Assembly: GCF_012911565.1 (NCBI RefSeq) | Contig: NZ_JAAMPU010000107.1 | Coordinates: 310,001 to 374,000 of the forward strand | DNA from: Flavobacterium silvaticum | GTDB lineage: Bacteria; Bacteroidota; Bacteroidia; Flavobacteriales; Flavobacteriaceae | Reading direction: 5' to 3' | Length of the DNA stretch: 64,000 nucleotides | Part shown: piece after piece, positions 31,795 through 40,687 of the stretch | How positions within the stretch are numbered: the first letter of the stretch is position 1 | Layout of the letters: each line of letters begins with the position of its first letter | Program-made: the position numbers and the translations under genes | The notes under the pieces: model-generated | Seen by the model: the letters and a program-made list of their open reading frames with translations, nothing else | The model's database searches: none | Told to the model about the DNA's origin: nothing

Positions 31795-32924
31795 GCTTTT
31801 ACGTGTAAGGCTTCTTCGTACAACGCTTCGTAAAGCGGTAATATTTTGTCAATGTTGAATTGGGATGCGACTTCGCGTGCATTCTTGCGGAACTTCTGGT
31901 ATATGGTTTCATTGCCGAGGATTTTTATCGCATTAGCGGCCATTGCATCTACATCGCCCACATCACTGAGATAACCTGAAATGCCGTCGAAATTCACTTC
32001 GGGCAAACCGCCTGAATTACTCGAAATCACCGGAATTCCCCAAACCATCGCTTCCAATGCGGCCAGACCGAAGCTTTCTGTTTCAGATGGCAGCAGGAAC
32101 AAATCGGTATAACTTAAAATCTGGTCGATTTCGTTGCTGTTTCCAAAGAAGATGACTTTGTCCGAGATTCCGTATTTCTGGCAGAGTTTCTCAGCTTTCG
32201 CGCGTTCCGGCCCATCACCTACCATCATCAGTTTTGCCGGAAGCTGCTTTTGTACCTCGTTGAAAATCTTGATCACATCCGGAATCCGTTTTATTTTGCG
32301 GAAGTTACTGATGTGTGTCAGTATGCGCTCGTTTTCGTTGGCCATCACAGATCGCCTGCAACTGATGCTCGGATCTTTCATGTTCTTATCGAGCTCAATG
32401 AAATTCGGGATCACATGGATTTCCTTGCGGATATTGAAATGCCGGTACGTATCATCCTTGAGGCTTTGTGAAACCGAAGTCACGATGTCGGATTTGTTGA
32501 TGCTGAATGCCACGGCCGGCTTATAGAACGGATGGCTTCCGACCAGAGTAATGTCCGTTCCGTGAAGCGTGGTCACGATCGGCACATAAATCCCTTCGTC
32601 TTTGAGCATCTGCTTGGCCATATAAGCCGCATAGGCATGAGGTATCGCGTAATGCACGTGAAGCAATTCGATGCCGTACAGTTTCACCATATCGACCAAT
32701 TTGCTTGAAAGCGCCAGTTCATAAGGCTGATAATGGAATAACGGATATTCGGGTACGTTGACTTCGTGATAATGCACGTTCGGACTCAATTGCGAGAGAC
32801 GAACCGGTTGGCTATAGGTAATAAAATGTATTTCGTGTCCGCGGCGGGCAAGCTCAAGACCTAGTTCGGTTGCAACAACGCCCGATCCGCCGAATGTGGG
32901 ATAACAAACTATGGCTATTTTCAT
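31791..32924 (-). CDS. bshA: N-acetyl-alpha-D-glucosaminyl L-malate synthase (bacillithiol step 1)
   Basis: 377-residue GT4 glycosyltransferase. YPTFGGSGVVATELG at the N-terminus, HVHYAIPHAYAA, TTLHGTDITLVG, VIPNFIEL and the donor-binding PSETESFGLAALEAM are typical of BshA. It transfers GlcNAc from UDP-GlcNAc to L-malate, starting bacillithiol synthesis. Full length. It may connect with the DinB-like protein at 18773-19213 if that is a bacillithiol transferase, but no other bsh genes lie in the window. Confidence 0.93.
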   Translation of the reverse strand: MKIAIVCYPTFGGSGVVATELGLELARRGHEIHFITYSQPVRLSQLSPNVHYHEVNVPEYPLFHYQPYELALSSKLVDMVKLYGIELLHVHYAIPHAYAAYMAKQMLKDEGIYVPIVTTLHGTDITLVGSHPFYKPAVAFSINKSDIVTSVSQSLKDDTYRHFNIRKEIHVIPNFIELDKNMKDPSISCRRSVMANENERILTHISNFRKIKRIPDVIKIFNEVQKQLPAKLMMVGDGPERAKAEKLCQKYGISDKVIFFGNSNEIDQILSYTDLFLLPSETESFGLAALEAMVWGIPVISSNSGGLPEVNFDGISGYLSDVGDVDAMAANAIKILGNETIYQKFRKNAREVASQFNIDKILPLYEALYEEALHVKA

Positions 32925-33030
32925 AGGTTAAAGGTAATGGAGAATTGGCAATTGGCAATGGATAATGTAAGAACTACGACAGGCACTACTGCGAGAAGTA
33001 TTTATAAACCGTAAACAATCGCCTGGAAAA

Positions 33031-33168
33031 AATTTAACATTTTTTACATGAAATCTACAGCAGGAAAATTTTCAGATTTTGTAGGGTCACCATTGGCCCC
33101 TCCCCGGTTCCAAGATAGTGGTTTGCAAAATATACCCGATACATTAAAAATGTATCAAAAGTTAAATT
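33031..33168 (+). repeat. Copy 3 of the 138-bp palindromic element (family A)
   Basis: 138 bp in the 384-bp gap between bshA and the GH3 fusion. Left end AATTTAACATTTTTTACATG, right end TGTATCAAAAGTTAAATT, core GATTTTGTAGGGTCACCATT then GGCCCCTCCCC. Same ends, core and length as the copy at 29383-29521. The rest of the gap is AT-rich without visible genes. Confidence 0.8.
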
Positions 33169-33308
33169 CTCACCTTAAAAATCAGATAACGAGGAATAGT
33201 TAACAGATAAAAATAATGGTTAACGGTAATCGTTATTTTTGTTTATCAGACAACAGTCCGTACGAAAGATGCATTTGGCACGAATAAATAATACAAATAG
33301 CCACTATT

Positions 33309-36221
33309 TTATTTGGAAATAATCGCCTGCTCAATCACCTTCTGAATATCTTCACGGATGTTCTCTTTGGACAACGTATTCACAGTGGAATCCGGGAACG
33401 TCCTGTTTGAAAGGAAAACATAAACGATTTCAGTTTCCGGATCGGCCCAGGCCATAGTTCCGGTGAATCCGGTATGACCGAAGCTTTTCTCGGAAACACA
33501 ATTACAAGTCGGGCCTGCCTGTTTCGGCAATTGCGGTTTGTCGAGCCCAATACCACGACGGTTTCCTTCTTTGCAATAATAGCAGGTATTGAAATCGTCA
33601 AAGGTTTTAGCTGAGAAAAACTGTTGCCCGCCGTAATTTCCTTTTTGCAGATAGAGCTGCATCAGTTTGGCCACATCCATCGCATCTGAAAAAATACCGG
33701 CGTGTCCGGCAACTCCACCTTCCATTGCGGCTTCCATGTCATGCACATACCCCTGTATCACCTGATGACGGAAATACGTATCGTTCTCCGTCGGCGGGAT
33801 CATGGCCATATCGAACCGGTGCTGCGGATTATAAAGCGTATGCGTCATGCCGAGCGGCTTGAAGAAATTCCGGTTGCTCAGGCTGTCCAATGGAATCCCA
33901 GTCGCTTTCTGCAGATATTCCTTCATGATGATAAAAGCAAAATCACTGTATTTGTATTCCTTCTTGGGAAGCAGCTTACTGTCGGCGATCTTATGCAGGA
34001 TTGTGTCGCGATAGTCATCACGCAAATACAGATTTTCCGTTACCTGAAGCGAAAATCCGGGTTCGATACCTTTTCTGTAATATTTATCAGATGGAAATCC
34101 GACAGAATCGAGCGTCGCCTTATAAAACGGTTCCCAAGCCTGAAGCCTCGCATAATGCGAAAGAAGTTCCTTTACGGTAATGTTCTTTTTATCGGTATGC
34201 CCAAAAAGCTGCGGCAACAATTCACCGAGTTTGCTGTCGAGCGTCAATTTTCCCTTATCGTATTGCTGCATCACATTCGGAAGCGTCGAAACGATTTTGG
34301 TCAACGAAGCAATGTCATAAACATCTGTATTTTTTACCGGAATAATATTGTCGTAGGTATGATAACCGAACGATTTCTGGTAAATGACCTTTCCCTTTCG
34401 GGCGACAAGAATCTGTATGCCGGGCGTCATTTTAGCGACGATAGCTTTATTCGCAATCATATCGATGTTTTCAAGTACCGATGAATTCATCCCGACATTT
34501 TCCGGTGCCGTGAAACCGAGTCGGTTCAACGTTTCCGTCGTCAATCCATCGCCCACTTTGAAGTTTGTCCCGATAGAAACCGGCAATTTCCCTTTGGCCC
34601 CGACTGACCCAAAAATAAGTTCCGCCGAAACAATCTGGGAAACTTCGCTGTTCTGATACGACACAATTACCGATTTGAACTTGGAATAATCGGTGACAGG
34701 CAACAACGCATATGGCTTGGCGAATACATCGAAAATGACCTCATGGTATTTGGTGATGCTGTCGAGTTTGGCCAGTTCGTCCGGCTTGAAATCGTGGTTC
34801 TTCCAGGCGCCGTCGGGTTTGTGATAACCTACGATGACCTTTTTGAAATCCTTGAGGCGGAATTCGATACTGTCGATACAAGGCTCTTTGATCTCGACCA
34901 CATCGGCATATTTCTGGAGCGTGCTCAAAAAAGGCGTGCTGTCGTCGTCACCCAATCTGTAATAGGCGATCTTTTCTTTAGCAAGGTCACGTACAGGAAT
35001 GGTTTGTTCGTCATTCTTGAGTACCGTCACTGCATTTTCATACAATTGATATTGCAACGCCCTGTTTTCGGCGGAATTGACATCGTTAAGCAATGTGGTT
35101 TTGTCTATCGGACGATACATATCCAACCCGACCTTGTATTTATAACTGAGGATTTTCTTGACCGATTGTGCCAGGCGTGTCTCTGAAATCAGCGAATCCT
35201 GATACGCCATGCAGATTTTCTCCAATGCCAAAGGAACATTTTCTGGAAAAAGCAGCACGTCGTTTCCTGCCAGAAAGGCTTCAAGGTCAATTTCGCCCGC
35301 TGTCTTGAAATTCGCCGCGCCTTTCATGTTCAGCGCATCGGTAAAGATCAGGCCGTTGAACCCGAGTTCGTTCTGGAGTGTATTCGTCACGACATTATAA
35401 GACAATGACGATGGAAAATTCGGACGCGGTTCGAGCGCCGGAACATTGAGGTGGGCCACCATGACAGAGGCAAGGCCTTCTGCAAATAATTTTTTATACG
35501 GATAGAATTCAACGTTCTCGAGTCGTTCCTTGGAAAAATCGACAGTCGGCAACGTGTAATGCGAATCGACAGATGTGTCCCCATGACCCGGAAAATGCTT
35601 TCCGGTTGCCAGGACGCCTTCGCGTTGTATGCCTTTCATCAGGGCCAACGCGCGGTCCGTTACCAAATCGCGGTCTTCGCCGAACGATCGGTTCCCGATG
35701 ATTGGGTTTTTAGGATTGGTATTGATGTCCAGAACCGGCGCAAAATTGAAATGGACACCAATGCGTCTGCTTTGCTTTCCGTACAACTCACCAACTTTTT
35801 CAATCAGGTTCAGATCTTTGATGGCACCCAATGTCATATTCCACGGAAAACGCTGGACTGAATCGAGTCGCATGGCCAGGCCCCATTCGGCGTCGATGCC
35901 TATGAACAAAGGGATTGTGGATTCAGCTTGGTAACGATTCGTCAAAGTCGCCTGTCTTCCCGGCCCGCCCTGAAGGAACAAAAGCCCGCCGATCTTATAA
36001 TCGCAGACCAATTTATCGATGGCATTGTAATGCACCGAATCGCGGTTGGAAAACGTATTGACCATGAACAATTGCCCGATCTTTTCCTCTAGGCTCATGT
36101 TTTTGTACAGACTATCGACCCAAACCGATTCTTTGATGCGTTCGATCTTGGTTTTGTGGAATTGCGAAAATCCTGTGCAGAAAGTCAATAACAGGAAAAG
36201 TAGGGCCGTATGTCTTATCAT
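33309..36221 (-). CDS. GH3 beta-N-acetylglucosaminidase fused to a serine beta-lactamase-like domain
   Basis: 970 residues with a signal peptide (LLFLLLTFCTGFSQ). Residues ~40-370 are a GH3 NagZ-like barrel: GIDAEWGLAMRL, the acid/base loop KHFPGHGDTSVDSH and nucleophile Asp295 in FTDALNMKG. A short GH3 C-terminal domain follows (about 380-590). Residues ~600-970 are a class C/penicillin-binding esterase-type domain with S639-L-T-K642, a YSD-type motif in EYKYSDFAF, and GHTG near 920. It should trim GlcNAc from peptidoglycan fragments in the periplasm; the second domain may be a peptidase or esterase. Confidence 0.92.
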   Translation of the reverse strand: MIRHTALLFLLLTFCTGFSQFHKTKIERIKESVWVDSLYKNMSLEEKIGQLFMVNTFSNRDSVHYNAIDKLVCDYKIGGLLFLQGGPGRQATLTNRYQAESTIPLFIGIDAEWGLAMRLDSVQRFPWNMTLGAIKDLNLIEKVGELYGKQSRRIGVHFNFAPVLDINTNPKNPIIGNRSFGEDRDLVTDRALALMKGIQREGVLATGKHFPGHGDTSVDSHYTLPTVDFSKERLENVEFYPYKKLFAEGLASVMVAHLNVPALEPRPNFPSSLSYNVVTNTLQNELGFNGLIFTDALNMKGAANFKTAGEIDLEAFLAGNDVLLFPENVPLALEKICMAYQDSLISETRLAQSVKKILSYKYKVGLDMYRPIDKTTLLNDVNSAENRALQYQLYENAVTVLKNDEQTIPVRDLAKEKIAYYRLGDDDSTPFLSTLQKYADVVEIKEPCIDSIEFRLKDFKKVIVGYHKPDGAWKNHDFKPDELAKLDSITKYHEVIFDVFAKPYALLPVTDYSKFKSVIVSYQNSEVSQIVSAELIFGSVGAKGKLPVSIGTNFKVGDGLTTETLNRLGFTAPENVGMNSSVLENIDMIANKAIVAKMTPGIQILVARKGKVIYQKSFGYHTYDNIIPVKNTDVYDIASLTKIVSTLPNVMQQYDKGKLTLDSKLGELLPQLFGHTDKKNITVKELLSHYARLQAWEPFYKATLDSVGFPSDKYYRKGIEPGFSLQVTENLYLRDDYRDTILHKIADSKLLPKKEYKYSDFAFIIMKEYLQKATGIPLDSLSNRNFFKPLGMTHTLYNPQHRFDMAMIPPTENDTYFRHQVIQGYVHDMEAAMEGGVAGHAGIFSDAMDVAKLMQLYLQKGNYGGQQFFSAKTFDDFNTCYYCKEGNRRGIGLDKPQLPKQAGPTCNCVSEKSFGHTGFTGTMAWADPETEIVYVFLSNRTFPDSTVNTLSKENIREDIQKVIEQAIISK

Positions 36222-36223
36222 AT

Positions 36224-36706
36224 TCAGAAAAATCGGCTGTGCCAGCTTTCGGTTGCGGGAACTTCCCAGAATTCGCGGTACTCGCCTACACTGTTCACCA
36301 GATTATTGAAAACGATAGTATTACCGGAAACCGCTTTTTCTTTTGCCATTTTCTTAAAATCGGCCAATGATTTATGGGCGATGAATTCTCCATTGCGGAA
36401 TGTGACGTTCATTTTGTCGAGCAGGTCGACGTTATATTTTTTCTCCAGATGTTGGATGAACCGAACCGAATCATCTATCGAACAACCCGTCGCTGCCTGA
36501 GTTTCCTGATTGATACCGATAATGATGAATCGGTTATATTGGATTTCATACGACGCTTCAAGAGCCGTTCCGTGTGCAGCCCAGTTTTCAAGGAATGCTT
36601 CTATGCTTGATGCTATTTCTGCTACTTCTTCGTCAGAAAATTTCCGGTTGGACTGATAGATCCAGATTCGGCCTTCGTCGGGCAACGTATCGAATGGTAC
36701 GTACAT
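36224..36706 (-). CDS. Conserved Bacteroidota protein of unknown function
   Basis: 160 residues from ATG 36706. No signal peptide or membrane segment; alpha/beta composition with FSDEEVAEIASSIEAFLENW and RFIIIGINQETQAATGCSIDD. Proteins of this type are sometimes labelled ABC transporter ATPases in databases, but no Walker A or signature motif exists here, so that name should not be carried over. It ends 2 bp before the GH3 fusion start and is likely co-transcribed with it. Confidence 0.8.
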   Translation of the reverse strand: MYVPFDTLPDEGRIWIYQSNRKFSDEEVAEIASSIEAFLENWAAHGTALEASYEIQYNRFIIIGINQETQAATGCSIDDSVRFIQHLEKKYNVDLLDKMNVTFRNGEFIAHKSLADFKKMAKEKAVSGNTIVFNNLVNSVGEYREFWEVPATESWHSRFF

Positions 36707-36835
36707 AATTAACAATTAACGATTAACAAGTAACAATGGATCTGAAAAACCAGAACCAATTGCTATTTTGGGCGGCAATCCCATACTTTAAAGCCTTTGA
36801 CAATTATGATGATTGATCGCCAGAATAAAAATCAA

Positions 36836-37624
36836 CTAAAGACCGGTAGCTTTTACAAGAAGTTCGGCGACGTCAAGTACTTTTACATCGGCTTCTTTTT
36901 CTTTGGCTTTAACGCCATCGGTCAGCATCGTATTGCAAAACGGACAAGCTGCTGCAATTATTTGAGATCCGGTCGAAATGGCTTCTTCGGACCTTTCGAT
37001 GTTGATTTCCTTATTTCCGGGTTCGGCATCTTTGAACATCTGGGCGCCACCGGCTCCGCAACACAGTCCGTTTTTGCGCGAACGTTTCATCTCGACCAGA
37101 TCGGCATCGAGTTTTGTCAGCAAATCACGTGGAGCCTCATAAATAGTATTTGCACGTCCCAGATAGCACGGATCGTGGAAGGTGATTTTCTTTCCGTTGA
37201 ACGAACCGCCTTCGACCGACAATCTTCCTTCGTCGAGCAGTGTCTTGAGGAACTGCGTATGGTGCATGACTTCATAATTTCCGCCAAGCCCCGGATATTC
37301 GTTCTTTAAGGTATTGAAGCAATGCGGGCAGGCCGTCACGATACGTTTTACCTCATAGGCATTGAGTATTTCGATGTTCATGAGCGCCTGCATCTGGAAC
37401 AGGAATTCGTTTCCGGCTCTTTTCGCGGGATCGCCCGTACAGCTTTCTTCGGCACCGAGTACGGCAAATGAGACTCCTGCTTTGTTGAGCAGTTTCACAA
37501 AGGCTTTCGTAATGCGTTTGGCGCGGTCATCATAGCTTCCGGAACAACCAACCCAGAAGAGTACTTCGGGCTGTTTTCCTTCGGCGAGCATTTCGGCCAT
37601 TGTCGGAACTTGATCTTCTGACAT
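36836..37624 (-). CDS. Cysteine-rich (CCG-domain) Fe-S oxidoreductase subunit
   Basis: 262 residues with two CCG-type repeats: WVGCSGSYD, SCTGDPAKRAG and CPHCFNTLKNEYP in the first half; HDPCYLGRAN, GLCCGAGG and ACPFCNTML in the second. This is the arrangement of HdrB/GlpC/LutA-type proteins, which bind unusual Fe-S clusters and pass electrons. Cytosolic. Its natural partner is the membrane ferredoxin-like protein at 38333-39655, from which it is separated only by the HAD-like gene. Confidence 0.88.
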   Translation of the reverse strand: MSEDQVPTMAEMLAEGKQPEVLFWVGCSGSYDDRAKRITKAFVKLLNKAGVSFAVLGAEESCTGDPAKRAGNEFLFQMQALMNIEILNAYEVKRIVTACPHCFNTLKNEYPGLGGNYEVMHHTQFLKTLLDEGRLSVEGGSFNGKKITFHDPCYLGRANTIYEAPRDLLTKLDADLVEMKRSRKNGLCCGAGGAQMFKDAEPGNKEINIERSEEAISTGSQIIAAACPFCNTMLTDGVKAKEKEADVKVLDVAELLVKATGL

Positions 37625-37788
37625 ACTTTTATTTTTTAGGCGTTCCGCCTGATTTTTGACACAAAGACACTAACTCAAAGAATATTTTTTTAAGGCGCTA
37701 AGAAAACTTCGCTTTGAAAGTTAATGTCGGAAATTCTTTTTGCTTTTTCCACGAAGACGTGAAGGCATGAAGAATTTCAGAACATTTA

Positions 37789-38235
37789 TTATTCGTGCTT
37801 TCCGTCGTCGAAAACCTGTATCGTGACTTCTTTCTCAATCAGGTCTGTGAACTTTCCGCGGTAACGTGTCGCTTTTACCAAATGATTGTCGATCCAGTGA
37901 TAGTTGCCACCTCTCGGTTTCCCGAAAAGGATTCCGTGGTATTTGAAACCGTGCTTCTTGAGCCAGTATTCCGTGATTTCGCGGTGCGCTTCTGTCCTTG
38001 AAGTAAAAAAGAAGATTACGTGGCCTTCATCATACCATTTGTTCAGCGTTACAAGCGCATCCGGATAAAGCTCTGCAGTTCCCATGCGCTCCGGCTCTTC
38101 ATTCGGGATATCGTCGCATATTGTACCGTCAATATCAATCAGGTAATTCTTGATATCGGCTGGCAAAACCGGGCTTATGTGTTTTCCGTTTTCAGTTGCC
38201 GGTTGCAAATTGTCTTCGATCTCTTCTGTTTTCAT
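37789..38235 (-). CDS. HAD-like phosphatase-type protein
   Basis: 148 residues. LIDIDGTICDDIPNEEPERM gives HAD motif I (DxDGT), FFFTSRTEAHREITEYWLKKHGF motif II with a conserved Thr/Ser, and later lysine GKPRGGNYHWIDNH motif III-like sequence. Small size and absence of a large cap domain are as in minimal HAD nucleotidases. Substrate unknown. It lies between the two Fe-S genes on the same strand, with ~100-160-bp gaps on either side, so co-regulation is uncertain. Confidence 0.78.
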   Translation of the reverse strand: MKTEEIEDNLQPATENGKHISPVLPADIKNYLIDIDGTICDDIPNEEPERMGTAELYPDALVTLNKWYDEGHVIFFFTSRTEAHREITEYWLKKHGFKYHGILFGKPRGGNYHWIDNHLVKATRYRGKFTDLIEKEVTIQVFDDGKHE

Positions 38236-38332
38236 GTCTGATTTGTTTTTAATGGGTCAGGTTAAAAACACCCTTAAGCTCACATTATAAGAGAATTTTT
38301 TATTCTTTATTTTTATTATTTATCGACTGGAA

Positions 38333-39655
38333 TCAGTTTTCATTTTTCCAGTTCAGGCGATCCTGTTGGTTATAAGGCCACGGAGCCGCGTTGTTTTCTA
38401 TATTCGACATCATGGCGTTCAGCGATTGTGGCGCTGCACTTTGTTCCATGACCAGGAATCGTCTCATATCCATAATGATGGAAAGCGGATCGATATTCAC
38501 CGGACATTCCTCAACACAGGCATTGCAACTCGTACAGGCCCATAATTCTTCAGGCGTGATGTAATCGTTCAATAATGATTTATTGTCAGGGACGAATTCG
38601 CCTTTATTCGCATCTATATTTTTGCCGACTTCTTCCAGGCGATCACGTGTATCCATCATAATCTTACGCGGTGATAGCTTCTTTCCGGTAATATTGGCCG
38701 GACAGGACGAAGTACAACGGCCACATTCGGTACACGTATACGCATTAAGCAATTGCACCCAATTCAAGTCCTGTACATCGCTCGCACCGAACTTTTCCGG
38801 TACGGCATCGGCAGGAGCGGCTGCAAAAGGATCTGCGTTCGGATCCATCATTAATTTGACTTCTTTCGTGACAGAATCCAGGTTATTGAATTTCCCTTTC
38901 GGTTCCAGGTTAGCAAAATACGTATTCGGGAATGCCAATAAAATATGAAGGTGTTTTGAAAAATACAGATAGTTGAGGAATACAAGGATTCCGGTGATGT
39001 GAAGCCACCAGAACGTTCGCTCCAAAACCACGACGGTCGCTACAGGAACGCCGTTGAAAATCGGGGAAACCAAACTTCCTATCGGTGAAGCAAAATCGGT
39101 CTGGTAATGTGAAACGCCCATTTGGTTGAGCCAGACATCGGCCGCATTCATGAGCAGGAAAAGCGACATGAGCACCACTTCAAAATACAGGATGTAATTC
39201 GCGTCGCGCTTGGGCCAACCTTTTAAATCTGATTGGATAAAGCGTTTGATTTTGATGATGTTGCGTCGGACCAGGAATGTAATTACAGATAAGAGAACCA
39301 ACAAGGCCAGTATCTCGAACGACCCGATCAGGAAACCGTAAAATCCGCCTAAAAACGAAAATACGCGATGCGTACCGAAAAGGCCATCGATGATGATTTC
39401 AAGTACTTCGATGTTGATGATGACAAATCCGAGATACACAAAAATATGAAGGATTCCCGCAACCGGACGGCGCACCATTTTGGACTGGCCAAGAGCTATA
39501 AGGGCCATGTTACGCCAGCGTTCGTTTGATCTGTCGGAACGATTCACATCGCGCCCCAACAGGATATTGCGTCTGAGTTTCCGGACGTTCATCCAGAAAT
39601 AACCAACGCCAATGCCCAGAATAATCGCGAAAAAAATGCGGAGTACGTATTCCAT
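38333..39655 (-). CDS. Membrane-bound Fe-S oxidoreductase subunit (heterodisulfide reductase C/D-like)
   Basis: 440 residues. Five membrane segments in the N-terminal half (about 3-25, 66-88, 104-127, 155-175, 210-232), with histidines suitable for heme, followed by a soluble ferredoxin domain with CTECGRCTSSCP and CTSCNACVEECP, ligands for two 4Fe-4S clusters. With the CCG protein at 36836-37624 it resembles a membrane quinone-linked electron transfer module. The electron donor is unknown. It is followed upstream by the MlaD-like gene 9 bp away. Confidence 0.88.
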   Translation of the reverse strand: MEYVLRIFFAIILGIGVGYFWMNVRKLRRNILLGRDVNRSDRSNERWRNMALIALGQSKMVRRPVAGILHIFVYLGFVIINIEVLEIIIDGLFGTHRVFSFLGGFYGFLIGSFEILALLVLLSVITFLVRRNIIKIKRFIQSDLKGWPKRDANYILYFEVVLMSLFLLMNAADVWLNQMGVSHYQTDFASPIGSLVSPIFNGVPVATVVVLERTFWWLHITGILVFLNYLYFSKHLHILLAFPNTYFANLEPKGKFNNLDSVTKEVKLMMDPNADPFAAAPADAVPEKFGASDVQDLNWVQLLNAYTCTECGRCTSSCPANITGKKLSPRKIMMDTRDRLEEVGKNIDANKGEFVPDNKSLLNDYITPEELWACTSCNACVEECPVNIDPLSIIMDMRRFLVMEQSAAPQSLNAMMSNIENNAAPWPYNQQDRLNWKNEN

Positions 39656-39664
39656 CGGGAGAAC

Positions 39665-40630
39665 TTATTTTGAAACTTTCACGCTGTCTGCCGCCGGAGC
39701 GACATAAGGCTTGTTCTTTTTGCCAAAAAGGGAAACGTTGACATATCGCGTCGGATTCAATCGCACGTCCTGCAAAAGCAATTCGAGTTCTTTTGAAGTC
39801 CTTGCCAGATTGTCGTACAATTTATCGTCTTTCATCAGTTTGCCTACTGTCCCGTTTCCGGAATTGATCTGAGCCATCAACGCATCTACCTTAGCCAGTG
39901 TAGCCTTTAGACTTTCCACGGCCTGATCTACATTCGCTTTTTCAAGTGACGTTGAAATCTTGCTGAAATCCTGGGAAACCTTGTCGAAATTGGTCAGTAC
40001 GTTATCGATTTTCCCTTTGTTGTTGTCGAGGATTCCGTTTAGTGAATTGGCCGCTCCGTGGAATTGGGTCATCGTTTTATCCAATTCAGCAATCGTATGT
40101 TTTAAATTATCCTGGGTTTCCTTGTTGAGGATGTTGTTGACACTTAAAATAGTCTTGTTCAACTCTGCCAGCACTACATCAAGCTTTTGTTGCAGCGGTT
40201 CAAGCTTCTCACCTACCAAAGCCGTAAGTCCGGGAACATTTGTTCCTTTCAGTTTTTCGCCAGATTCCGCCATGTTTGAATCCTTGAGATTCGGGATAAT
40301 CTGGATTTGTTTTCCGCCGATTAATCCGGGTTCGTAGATATTGACCTCACTCGATTTTGAAATAGGGAAATCTTTGTTGGTCACTTCAAGTTCCACAAGC
40401 AATTTTCCGTTTTCTGGATTCAGCGTAATTTTCCTGATTTTACCAACTACCAATCCGTTTATGGTTACAGGCGCCGATGGCAATAATCCTTCAACGTTGT
40501 CATATTCCGCATAAAAAACGCGGGAGCTGCTGAGTATATCGGAACCTTTTAAAAAACTATAACCCCAAATGAATAAAAGGATTGAAGCTATGACTAATAT
40601 GGCAGTTTTTATTTCGCGGGTAACTTTCAA
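39665..40630 (-). CDS. MlaD/MCE-family lipid-transport protein
   Basis: 321 residues from TTG 40630 (KVTREIKTAILVIASILLF follows, the usual family N-terminus; a farther TTG at 40657 is less likely). One membrane helix near residues 8-26, an MCE domain about 35-115 (VEGLLPSAPVTINGLVVGKI, YEPGLIGGKQIQI) and a long coiled-coil region about 130-270. MCE proteins carry phospholipids between membranes. No permease or ATPase partners (MlaE/F) are adjacent. It is likely transcribed with the flanking amidase and Fe-S genes. Confidence 0.88.
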   Translation of the reverse strand: MKVTREIKTAILVIASILLFIWGYSFLKGSDILSSSRVFYAEYDNVEGLLPSAPVTINGLVVGKIRKITLNPENGKLLVELEVTNKDFPISKSSEVNIYEPGLIGGKQIQIIPNLKDSNMAESGEKLKGTNVPGLTALVGEKLEPLQQKLDVVLAELNKTILSVNNILNKETQDNLKHTIAELDKTMTQFHGAANSLNGILDNNKGKIDNVLTNFDKVSQDFSKISTSLEKANVDQAVESLKATLAKVDALMAQINSGNGTVGKLMKDDKLYDNLARTSKELELLLQDVRLNPTRYVNVSLFGKKNKPYVAPAADSVKVSK

Positions 40631-40687
40631 AGTGGTGTGTTTTGAGCATTTGAGCAAAAGTAAGATAATTATCCCAAATGCGCCGCC

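Noticed and set aside
33702..34484. A 260-residue plus-strand ORF inside the GH3 fusion gene
   Set aside because: Antisense shadow of a gene with clear domains on the minus strand.
36224..36706. ABC transporter ATPase
   Set aside because: No Walker A, signature or Walker B motif is visible and the protein is only 160 residues; the name seems to be an inherited misannotation.
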